A DNA stretch of 64,000 bases from JALYLC01 sp963743275 (lineage in GTDB: Bacteria; Actinomycetota; Thermoleophilia; Gaiellales; JALYLC01): the NCBI GenBank assembly GCA_963743275.1, contig CAVUPB010000007.1:620001-684000 (forward strand). Reading direction: 5' to 3'. The notes below the pieces were generated by a model, which saw only the letters and a program-made list of their open reading frames with translations, was not told the DNA's origin and ran no database searches. Positions 57,334-64,000 of this stretch are shown piece after piece. A program made the position numbers and the translations under genes. The number at the start of each line of letters is the position of its first letter. The first letter of the stretch is position 1.

Positions 57334-59628
57334 CTACGCAACCTGCTCCGCGCTTTCGACGGCGATCACGATCGGGGCGGGGGAGGCCACCGCGGCCGCC
57401 GGCTCCTCGAGCGCGATGCCCATGAGCGCGGGAACGCGCTGCCACCAGTCCATCGACGTCGAGCGCAGGAGCGTCGCGGGCGTGCGCGCGAGCCCGGTGC
57501 GCACGACGTCCAGCTCGAGCTCGCGCAGGTCGACGCCCTTGCGCGTGTAGAGGTACTGCGCGATCACCGGATACGGCGGGAACCCGTAGGCGTCGTCGCA
57601 GTTCTCCATGAGCGTCTCGAGCGCCTCGTCGTCGCCGAGCGTGCGCGAGACGTCGTCCGGCGCGCGCTCGATCACGAAGAGGCCGGCCAGGCGCGCCTCG
57701 GTGCACAGCTGCGCGCCCGGCACGAGCTTCGTGATGTCGTACTTCGGCGGCGGGATGAGCGCCTGGACGACGGCGTTCATGGTCGCGGCGGGCCAGCCCT
57801 TGCTCGCCAGGAGCATGCCGATCGAGCGGCCCTCGCGCGAGTGGAGCCGCGCCTGCAGCACGAGGCCGATGCTCTGGCGCCGCGTGAGGTCGGGCGAGCG
57901 CACGGCGTGCAGCGTGTGCTGGCTGATCGTGAGCGGCTTCGGGTAGGACGCGACGGTCCCGTCGCGGGCGACGAACGTGAGGTCGTCGGAGATGAACTCC
58001 GCCCGCGGGAACGAGTCGAGCAGCTTCAGGATCGTCGTCGTCTTGCCGGTGTCGGTGCGCGCCGTGATCAGGAACGCGCGGTCGTCGACGGCGACGCAGG
58101 CCGCGTGGACGAGCGCGACGCCGTGCTCGGCGAAGTGCCAGCGCAGGACCGGCTCGACGCAGTTGGTGTAGAGCACGTGGGGCGACCAGCGCACGAGCGG
58201 GCTGACCGAGATCAGGACGCGATCGCCCATCTCGACGCGCACCGCGAACCCGCCGGGCACGGCCTCGCGGTAGGTGATGACCTCGACGCCGTCCTCCCGC
58301 ACCGTGTGCCCGAGCCGCGAGATCTTGCCGAGCGACGCGACCTCGACGCGGATCGACGGCGGCTCCGGCAGGAGGCCGACGCGGAAGCGCGCGAGCTCGG
58401 GCAGCACGACGTCGGAGTCGACGGTCGCGAGCCCGTGGATGTCGTAGAACGCGCGCGCCGGGCGCGCCGCGCCCCAGATCCAGGAGTCGGCGAGCGCGAA
58501 GCGCACGACGGTCAGCGCGAAGATCGAGATCAGGTTCGCGAGCAGGTAGTGGAGGCCGAAGAGCGCCGTGATCGCGACGAGCAGCGGCCCGCGCACGAGG
58601 AACGCGAGGTTGTTCAGGGCCAGGAACGCGATCGCGCGCGCCGGCAGCGACCGCCGCGCGGTCGTGCCGCGGAAGACGAAGCGCTCGGTCAGCGCGAAGT
58701 TCCAGATGGACGAGCACTGGGTCGCGAGCAGGGCGGCGGCGAGCACGGCGACGCCGAGGCTCGCGTGGAAGAAGGCGAGCGCGAGCGAGTTGACGGCGAT
58801 GCCGGTGAGGCCGACGAGGCCGAAGCGCCCGAAGCGGCCGAAGCGCGCCTTGCTCGCGCTCAGGCGGAGCCGCCAGACCAGTGAGAGGTAGCGGGCGACC
58901 TCCCGCACCGAGGCCTTGCTCTCGCCCGCGGGCCGCACGCCGAAGCGGAACGGGATCTCGGACACGGCCAGCCGAGGCGTGCGCACGAGGATCTCGAGCA
59001 GGATCTTGAAGCCGTTCGGCCGCAGCGCCGCAAGGTCGAGCGCGTCGCGCCGGACGAGGAAGAAGCCGGTGAGCGGATCGCTGACGGCGCGCAGCCTGCG
59101 CGGGAACGCGAGTCGCGCGAGCGCGACGAGCGAGCGCGAGACGAGCGTGCGCAGCCTGCTCAAGCCCGCGATCGAGCCGCCGGCGTGGAAGCGGGACGCG
59201 ACCACCAGGTCGCTGCCCGCGGCCTCGGCCTGCGCCCGCAGCTGCGCGATCGCGGCCGGCGGATGCTGGAGGTCGGCGTCCATGACGCACACCCAGGGCG
59301 CCCGGGCCGCGGCGATGCCGGCGACGACCGCGCCGCCGAGGCCGCCGTCCCGCTCGCCCGGGGCGCGGTGGATGATCGCGACGTCGATCTGCGCCTTGGG
59401 GCCGCGCTCGTAGACGACGCCGGGCGTCCCGTCGTCGGAGTCGTCGACGACGATCAGCTCGGCGTGGATGCCGGAGAGCGCCTCGTCGAGGCTGTCGATG
59501 AAGGCGCCGATGACGGCCTCCTCGTTGCGCGTCGGCGCGACGATCGTGATCTCCGGAATACGCGCGCCTGCCGCGCGCGCCTCTTGGTCGCCGGTGTCGC
59601 CGGCGGTCTCGCACTGCACTTCTCGCAC
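57334..59628 (-). CDS. Fusion of GT2 glycosyltransferase, GtrA-like domain and HprK-like kinase domain
   Basis: The 764-residue protein has three parts. Residues 25-240 are a dolichol-phosphate-sugar synthase-like GT2 domain (IVAPTRNEEAVIG, VVDDSDDGTPG, MDADLQHPP, DPLTGFFLVRR). Residues 265-390 are a four-helix GtrA-like membrane domain (GRFGLVGLTGIAVNSLALA). Residues 400-740 include an HprK-type P-loop (ITARTDTGKTTT) followed by FISDDLTFV. The first two are a common pair that makes and flips a lipid-linked sugar. The kinase-like third part is unusual and may phosphorylate or bind a metabolite. Confidence 0.8.
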   Translation of the reverse strand: MREVQCETAGDTGDQEARAAGARIPEITIVAPTRNEEAVIGAFIDSLDEALSGIHAELIVVDDSDDGTPGVVYERGPKAQIDVAIIHRAPGERDGGLGGAVVAGIAAARAPWVCVMDADLQHPPAAIAQLRAQAEAAGSDLVVASRFHAGGSIAGLSRLRTLVSRSLVALARLAFPRRLRAVSDPLTGFFLVRRDALDLAALRPNGFKILLEILVRTPRLAVSEIPFRFGVRPAGESKASVREVARYLSLVWRLRLSASKARFGRFGRFGLVGLTGIAVNSLALAFFHASLGVAVLAAALLATQCSSIWNFALTERFVFRGTTARRSLPARAIAFLALNNLAFLVRGPLLVAITALFGLHYLLANLISIFALTVVRFALADSWIWGAARPARAFYDIHGLATVDSDVVLPELARFRVGLLPEPPSIRVEVASLGKISRLGHTVREDGVEVITYREAVPGGFAVRVEMGDRVLISVSPLVRWSPHVLYTNCVEPVLRWHFAEHGVALVHAACVAVDDRAFLITARTDTGKTTTILKLLDSFPRAEFISDDLTFVARDGTVASYPKPLTISQHTLHAVRSPDLTRRQSIGLVLQARLHSREGRSIGMLLASKGWPAATMNAVVQALIPPPKYDITKLVPGAQLCTEARLAGLFVIERAPDDVSRTLGDDEALETLMENCDDAYGFPPYPVIAQYLYTRKGVDLRELELDVVRTGLARTPATLLRSTSMDWWQRVPALMGIALEEPAAAVASPAPIVIAVESAEQVA

Positions 59629-59690
59629 GGTTTGCCCCCTCGTAGCTGGATGCCACGTGGGCGTGCGCCTTCTCGTCTGGTCTTTCCGAA

Positions 59691-60416
59691 CTAGCGTGCA
59701 GCTACCGGCAGCTCCGACTCCGCTGGGGGTCGTCGTTCTGCGGCGAACGCCAAGCTGGCAGCAGCGGCGCGGGTTGGGACTTGGAGCTTCTCGAGCATGT
59801 TGTGCACGTGGCGCTTGACCGTCAGCTCGGAGATCGAGAGGATCTGCGCGATCTCGCGATTGCGGCGACCCTGCCCGATCAGCGCGAGCACCTCGCGCTC
59901 GCGCATCGAGAGCGGGGTCAGGGCGACGTTGGCATCCACGCGGCGCTCGACGCGAGCGAGCTCGTCGAGCACGTGGCCGAGGAGGTGGCGCGGAAGCGTC
60001 ACCTCGCCGGTCGCAGCGCGCCGCACGATGCGGGCGAGACTCGCGGAATGCACCGTGCGCTCGATGATCCCGCGTGCACCTGCACGCACCGCCGCCAGTA
60101 CCAGCTCCCGGTCGGGAGCCGTCGCGATTGCCACGGCCTGCGTGCCCGGCGCTCGCCGTTTGATGCGCGCGATCGCCTCGATGCCGCCACGCGGCGCGAG
60201 GTCGACATCGACGAGTATCACGGCCGGCCGCAGGTCGTCCACCTGCGCGAGCAGCATCACCGTCGACGCCGACGGCACGGCACGGATGTCGTGCTCCCGC
60301 GCGAGCAGGGCGACGACGCCGGACCGGAACACGCTGTTTCCGTCGGCGACGACGACCGTCAGTTCACGTCTCGGGATCCGTACCTCCACTAGCCCCTCGC
60401 TTCCCTCCCCCACCAA
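59691..60416 (-). CDS. LuxR/NarL-type regulator with a degenerate receiver domain
   Basis: The protein has 241 residues from a GTG; a shorter start is possible. The N-terminal receiver-like domain has Asp70 at the phospho-acceptor position (VILVDVDLAP). The acidic pair is reduced to one Asp (VVVADGNSVF) and the conserved Lys is replaced by Arg in GIIERTV, so normal phosphorylation is doubtful. The C-terminal LuxR helix-turn-helix is clear (LTPLSMREREVLALIGQG, then IAQILSISELTVKRHVHNML). It follows the GT2 fusion gene divergently from nothing, with 484 bp of upstream DNA, and no kinase is next to it. Confidence 0.85.
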   Translation of the reverse strand: MVGEGSEGLVEVRIPRRELTVVVADGNSVFRSGVVALLAREHDIRAVPSASTVMLLAQVDDLRPAVILVDVDLAPRGGIEAIARIKRRAPGTQAVAIATAPDRELVLAAVRAGARGIIERTVHSASLARIVRRAATGEVTLPRHLLGHVLDELARVERRVDANVALTPLSMREREVLALIGQGRRNREIAQILSISELTVKRHVHNMLEKLQVPTRAAAASLAFAAERRPPAESELPVAAR

Positions 60417-60900
60417 CCAGACGAGATGGCGAACGCCAACTCGAGAGCAATGGTTGGGAGTAGAGGATCCGCGGACAATACATCCAAAGTGCTATCTGTC
60501 ACCACTTCTTCGCAATTGAGATGCAGATCACGTACATCCTCGGTAGGTTCGGTGCTTTTCCGGTGAATCCGTGGTGAAGGTTATGGTGCAGGTTGGGTGA
60601 AGTTCCAGCGCAAACGGGGTGACTGCGAGGGTGGCGTTGATCCACCTATTGTCACCCTGGGCGCAAGCGCCCGAATGACAATGTCGCGCAATCAATATGC
60701 CTGCACCGGGCGTGATTCGCGGCGTCCGGCACCGCGCGACACGCGGTGGCCCGCACACCCTGCGCAGGTAGGGGGCCGGCGTGCCGACAGGCACGACCCG
60801 GACGCTCGCGGGAAAGCCGCAGCCGCGATCAGCGGCGCCGCCGATGACGTCCGTCGCCGCGTGCGGGACACTCGGTCACTCCCAGACGAGCGAGTGCCGC
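60417..60900. promoter_or_regulatory. Long divergent intergenic region with a strong stem-loop
   Basis: This 484-bp gap between the LuxR-type gene and the glutamate-cysteine ligase gene has no convincing gene, although the plus frame from 60781 is open into the ligase gene. Its left half is less GC-rich than the rest of the window and probably holds the promoter of the regulator. The hairpin at 60648-60682 is the clearest element. Confidence 0.45.
60648..60682. other. Two-part stem-loop
   Basis: ATTGTCA and TGACAAT form a perfect seven-pair outer stem. Inside it GGGCG-CAAG-CGCCC forms a perfect five-pair hairpin. Small internal loops separate the two. No T-tract follows on either strand, so it could be an RNA leader structure, a protein site or a terminator. 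Confidence 0.5.
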
Positions 60901-62067
60901 ATGGAGACCATGAGCGCGCAGTCCGAGAAGGCGGTACCGGTGCGGGCGCACCACTTCGGCGACGGTCCCGAGTACACGCTCGGGATCGAGGAGGAGCTGA
61001 TGCTGCTCGGCGCCGGCGATCTCGCCCTGACGGCGGGCGTGGAGGAGCTCGTGGCAGCCGTGGGCGACCAGCGCGTGAAGCCCGAGCTCATGCAGTCGCA
61101 GATCGAGCTGGCGACATCGCCGCACGCGACGGTGGCGGCCGCGGAGGACGAGTTGCGCGAGCTGCGCGCCCAGGTCGTGCGCGCGGGTGCGCAACTCGGA
61201 CTGCGGATCGCCGGCGCGGGCACGCACCCGTTCTCCCTGGCCGAGTCGCAGCCGCTGACGGTGCGCGATCGCTACCGCGAGCTTGCCGCCGCGGTGCGCT
61301 ACCCGCTGCGCCGCGAGGCCTGCTTCGGGATGCACGTGCACGTCGCGGTCGGGGGCGCGAACAAGGCGCTGCGCGTGATGGAGGCGATACTCCCCGACCT
61401 GCCGCTGCTGCTCGCCGTCTCGACCTCGAGCCCGTTCTGGAGGGGCGAGCCGACGGGTCTTCACTCGACGCGCACCGCGGTCTTCCAGTCGCTCCCGCGC
61501 AGCGGGCTGCCGCCGGCATTCGGCTCCTACGAGGAGTACGCGCGCGGCGTGGAGCGGCTCGAGCGCGCCGGCGCGCTGCCCGATCACTCCTACCTGTGGT
61601 GGGACGCGAGGCCGCATCCGCGCTTCGGCACCCTCGAGGTGCGGATCCTCGACGTCCAGCCGCGCGCCGGCGACTGCGCCGCGCTGGCGGCGCTCGTACA
61701 GGCGCTCGTGCGCCACTACGGCCGGCGCGACGACGACGGCGAGCGCTTCGCTCCCGCCGACCGCTTCGTCGTGGCCGAGAACCGCTGGCTGGCGGCGCGC
61801 TGGGGGCTGCACGCGCAGCTCGTCGACCTCGCGGCGGACGCCGCCGTGCCGGCACGCCGAGCGCTCGACGAGCTGCTCGACCGCCTCGCCGGCGATGCGG
61901 CCGCGCTGTCTGCGGGCGCCGCGTTCGATCAGGTGGCGCGCATCGCGCAGGAGGGTACGAGCGCCGACCGGCAGATCGCCCTGTATCGCCACGGCGCGTC
62001 GCTGGACGCGATCGTGCGCTCGCTCGCGGACGAGACGCGCGGAGATGCCACGCGGGCGCCGTCATGA
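60901..62067 (+). CDS. YbdK-type carboxylate-amine ligase (glutamate-cysteine ligase family 2)
   Basis: The protein has 388 residues from the ATG at 60901; the ATG at 60910 is an alternative with GGAG just before it. LGIEEELMLLG is the GCS2 signature, followed by QIELATSPH, CFGMHVHVAV, TSSPFWRGEPTGLHSTRTAV and RFGTLEVRILD. The enzyme would form a gamma-glutamyl or similar peptide bond with ATP, classically between Glu and Cys. Its stop overlaps the next gene, which encodes a thiol-active-site protein, so a low-molecular-weight thiol role is plausible. Confidence 0.87.
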   Translation: METMSAQSEKAVPVRAHHFGDGPEYTLGIEEELMLLGAGDLALTAGVEELVAAVGDQRVKPELMQSQIELATSPHATVAAAEDELRELRAQVVRAGAQLGLRIAGAGTHPFSLAESQPLTVRDRYRELAAAVRYPLRREACFGMHVHVAVGGANKALRVMEAILPDLPLLLAVSTSSPFWRGEPTGLHSTRTAVFQSLPRSGLPPAFGSYEEYARGVERLERAGALPDHSYLWWDARPHPRFGTLEVRILDVQPRAGDCAALAALVQALVRHYGRRDDDGERFAPADRFVVAENRWLAARWGLHAQLVDLAADAAVPARRALDELLDRLAGDAAALSAGAAFDQVARIAQEGTSADRQIALYRHGASLDAIVRSLADETRGDATRAPS

Positions 62068-62960
62068 CCGCCACGCCCGCACGCGAGCGCGCAGCCGGGC
62101 TCGTCGAACGGCTGGATCCGCCGGACGACTTCAACTTCCGCCACTTCCGCATGCGCCACATGGCGGCCGAGCTCCTGCGCAGCGGACTCGCCCCGGGGTG
62201 CGAGGCACCCGACTTCGACCTGCCGTCGAGCGACGGCCGGCGCGTGCGCCTCAGCGACCTGCGCGGGCGGCCGGTGCTCGTGCACTTCGTCAGCTACACC
62301 TGCCCCGTCACGCGCGGCGGTGTGACGACGATGCGCGAGCTCCATCGTCTCTACGGCGAGCGCGTGGAGTTCCTCGAGGTGCTCGTCCGCCAGGCGCATC
62401 CCGGCGAGAAGCACGGCCCCTACCGCTCGTACGACGAGAAGCTCCGGGACGCGAGCGGCTACGAGCAGGAGGAGGGCATTCCCTGGCCCGTGCTGGTCGA
62501 CGACCTGACAGGGCCGGTGCAGACGGCCTACGGGGGCCTCGCCGCCGCGGTCTATCTCATCGATCGCTGCGGGACCGTCGCGTTCTGCGGCACGTGGGGT
62601 CAGGCCCCGGCCCTGCGGCACGCGCTCGACGACCTGCTCGCGCGCGGCGGCGAGGGCGCCCCGGCCGGGGTGGGGAGGGACCGGCGGCCGCACCTCGCCG
62701 CAGCGATCGTGGCCGGTCGCGGAGGGCCCGCGCGCGGGGGTCGCCGAGCCCTGATCGACCTCGAGCTCGGGTTCCCCGGGGCGAACGCCTTGATGGCGAT
62801 CGGATGCGCGGCGCGCCCGCTGCTCGCGCCGCTCGCCCTGCGCACGACGCCGGTGCCGCCCCGCGCGCGCGTCGCGCTGCTGGCCGGGCTCGCGGGCGTG
62901 AGCGCGACCGCCGCCGGCGCACTCGGCCTGCTGCGTCGCCGGCGCGGGCGGCTCGGCTGA
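62064..62960 (+). CDS. Deiodinase/peroxiredoxin-like thiol protein with a C-terminal extension
   Basis: The 298-residue protein starts at the ATGA overlap. Residues 45-200 have a thioredoxin fold: GCEAPDFDLPSSDGRRVRLS, then VLVHFVSYTCPVTRGG with the active Cys80, and EFLEVLVRQAHPGE, which resembles the iodothyronine-deiodinase group, where the equivalent of Cys80 is often Sec. The last 70 residues are a hydrophobic extension, possibly two membrane helices. It may use thiols made through the coupled ligase. The exact substrate is unknown. Confidence 0.75.
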   Translation: MTATPARERAAGLVERLDPPDDFNFRHFRMRHMAAELLRSGLAPGCEAPDFDLPSSDGRRVRLSDLRGRPVLVHFVSYTCPVTRGGVTTMRELHRLYGERVEFLEVLVRQAHPGEKHGPYRSYDEKLRDASGYEQEEGIPWPVLVDDLTGPVQTAYGGLAAAVYLIDRCGTVAFCGTWGQAPALRHALDDLLARGGEGAPAGVGRDRRPHLAAAIVAGRGGPARGGRRALIDLELGFPGANALMAIGCAARPLLAPLALRTTPVPPRARVALLAGLAGVSATAAGALGLLRRRRGRLG

Positions 62961-62981
62961 TCGACTCCGCGGGGATGCGTA

Positions 62982-63006
62982 GTTTCTACGTACGCGATGC
63001 GGGATT
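62982..63006 (+). promoter_or_regulatory. Candidate SigB-type stress promoter before hpf
   Basis: GTTT at 62982-62985 and GGGAT at 63001-63005 are separated by 15 bp, close to the GTTT-N14-16-GGGWAW pattern of actinobacterial SigB/SigF/SigH-like promoters. The palindrome CGTAG-TTT-CTACG (62978-62990) overlaps its -35 box. Transcription would start about 35 bp before the hibernation factor ATG. Confidence 0.45.
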
Positions 63007-63047
63007 TCGCCGAAGACCGGCCATGACGGCGTCCGTACGCTGGATGC

Positions 63048-63842
63048 ATGACCCCAGATTCGGCGACACCCCTCAGGATCTTGACGCGGGGCCCGGTCTC
63101 CGAGGCCGACCGCGCGTATGCGAGCGAGAAGGTCACGGCCGTCGCGCGGCTGGCGCCGCGCACGGTGCTCGACGTCCACGTCGAGTTGCGCCGGGAGGCC
63201 AACCCCTCGCTCGAGCGGCCCGCGATCGCGAAGGCGACGCTCGCCGTCGGCGGACGCAGCGTGCGCGCCCACGTCGCGGCGCGGGGCATGCGCGAGGCCA
63301 TCGACCTGCTCGACGCGCGCCTCCGCGAGCGGCTGGGCGAGCTGGCCGGGCGCGAACGGGCGCACATCCATCGCGGCGCCGTGCCGCACTCGGGCGAGTG
63401 GCGGCACGGAGACCAGACGAGCCACCGACCCGAGTTCCGGCCGCGCTCGGCTGAGAAGGGCGAGATCCGGCGCGTCAAGCGCGTCTCCCCCGACCGGCTC
63501 ACGCCGCAGCAGGCCGCGCTCGAGATGGGGGCGCGCTCGTACGAGTTCTTCCTCTTCGCCGACGCCACGAGCGAGGCGGACAGCCTGCTCTACCGGGGCG
63601 CGGACGGCCGGCTCGTGCTCGTGACCCAGGTCGCCGGCGATCCCGGGCCGTTCGCGGTCGATCGCAGCGTGCCCGCGCCGATGGCGGTCGAGGACGCTGC
63701 CGCCCGGCTCGATGCGGGCACCGACCACTTCGTCTTCTTCAGCGAGGCCGCGAGTGGCCGCGGCGCCGTGCTCTACCGCCGCTACGACGGCCACTACGGG
63801 CTGCTCACGTCCGGCCAGGGCGACGAGGGGAGGGAGACATGA
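63048..63842 (+). CDS. hpf: Long ribosome hibernation promoting factor
   Basis: The 264-residue protein has an N-terminal S30AE domain (about residues 5-105; ILTRGPVSEADRAYASEKV, then ATLAVGGRSVRAHVAARGM and EAIDLLDARLRERLGEL) and C-terminal copies of the dimerisation domain (ALEMGARSYEFFLFADATSE, then a later DHFVFFSEAASGRGAVLYRR). Two C-terminal-type repeats are visible, which makes it longer than the usual 190-230 residues. It binds ribosomes and promotes 100S dimers in resting cells. Confidence 0.85.
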   Translation: MTPDSATPLRILTRGPVSEADRAYASEKVTAVARLAPRTVLDVHVELRREANPSLERPAIAKATLAVGGRSVRAHVAARGMREAIDLLDARLRERLGELAGRERAHIHRGAVPHSGEWRHGDQTSHRPEFRPRSAEKGEIRRVKRVSPDRLTPQQAALEMGARSYEFFLFADATSEADSLLYRGADGRLVLVTQVAGDPGPFAVDRSVPAPMAVEDAAARLDAGTDHFVFFSEAASGRGAVLYRRYDGHYGLLTSGQGDEGRET

Positions 63843-63991
63843 GAAGGCTCCTGGTGGGTGCGCTCGTCGCGCTCGCGGCCGTTCTCGGCGCACGCGCCGC
63901 GCTGCGGCGCTGCCGGGCGATGTGCGGGCGCTGCGGCTGTCGCTGTGGCCGCTGCACCTGCGGCCGCCGCGCCGGCGCGGAGTCCGACTGA
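63839..63991 (+). CDS. 50-residue Cys-rich membrane peptide
   Basis: The short gene overlaps the hpf stop (ATGA), the same coupling used all over the window, which supports it as real. It encodes one hydrophobic helix (LLVGALVALAAVLGARAAL) followed by a basic tail with seven Cys: C25, 29, 32, 34, 36, 39 and 41 (CGRCGCRCGRCTCG). The tail could bind zinc, copper or an Fe-S cluster on the inner membrane face. No family is recognised. Confidence 0.55.
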   Translation: MRRLLVGALVALAAVLGARAALRRCRAMCGRCGCRCGRCTCGRRAGAESD

Positions 63992-64000
63992 GGACACTAG

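Overview
The window is a 64 kb piece of a very GC-rich chromosome with short intergenic gaps. Neighbouring genes are very often joined by ATGA or GTGA four-base overlaps, and GTG starts are common. The gene content (SHOCT-domain small proteins, actinobacterial NarGHJI, AzlCD, GtrA and LuxR-type proteins) suggests a soil or groundwater actinobacterium, perhaps of the Thermoleophilia. No rRNA or taxonomic marker is present, so this placement is an inference. There are no phage, plasmid, insertion-sequence or CRISPR features.

Layout. 1-1722 is the end of a YfhO-like membrane protein. 1724-6642 (minus) is a catabolic-looking operon: FluG-like amidohydrolase, acyl-CoA ligase, ketopantoate-reductase-like dehydrogenase, GNAT acetyltransferase and an arginase-fold protein. 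6679-12327 holds a membrane protein, an M20 peptidase, signal peptidase I, a secreted DUF4091 protein and the AzlCD amino-acid exporter. A tandem pair of 31-bp palindromes follows, then a complete Dpp/Opp-type peptide ABC transporter with a downstream amidohydrolase (12486-19108). 19247-20484 is an RNA-rich block: tRNA-Val, tRNA-Ser(GGA), two diverged copies of an unrecognised structured RNA each with its own promoter, and a tRNA-Ser(CGA) gene carrying an internal 40-bp tandem duplication.

20664-31569 is respiratory. The operon narK-narG-narH-narJ-narI-(CBS domain fused to an RIC iron-sulfur repair protein) runs leftward. It faces an Rrf2/NsrR-like Fe-S regulator and a hemerythrin across one short promoter region with a 20-bp palindrome. 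The parts fit together as nitrate respiration with a built-in nitric oxide stress response.

31738-43819 is an accessory stretch. It holds a membrane glycosyltransferase and a SHOCT / copper-protein / SHOCT / two-component operon in which two genes are frameshifted. Next comes a sulfur/metalloid cluster with a DsrE protein, a SAM methyltransferase interrupted by an in-frame UGA that is best read as selenocysteine, an ArsR-rhodanese regulator, a persulfide-dioxygenase-like protein and an MFS pump. A CadC-like ArsR with a CDF transporter and a MarR/cupin module complete it.

43971-59628 encodes an orphan nitrile hydratase beta subunit and many secreted or surface proteins: metallophosphoesterases, GH99-like proteins, a phospholipase-C/acid-phosphatase family enzyme, an RTX/PD40 protein, an ArnT-like glycosyltransferase and a GT2-GtrA-HprK-like fusion. 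59691-63991 holds a LuxR-type regulator, a YbdK-type glutamate-cysteine ligase, a deiodinase-like thiol protein, the ribosome hibernation factor and a 50-residue Cys-rich peptide. The strongest discoveries are the selenoprotein candidate at 37708-38499, the paired structured RNAs at 19588-19943 and the duplicated tRNA-Ser gene at 20356-20484.
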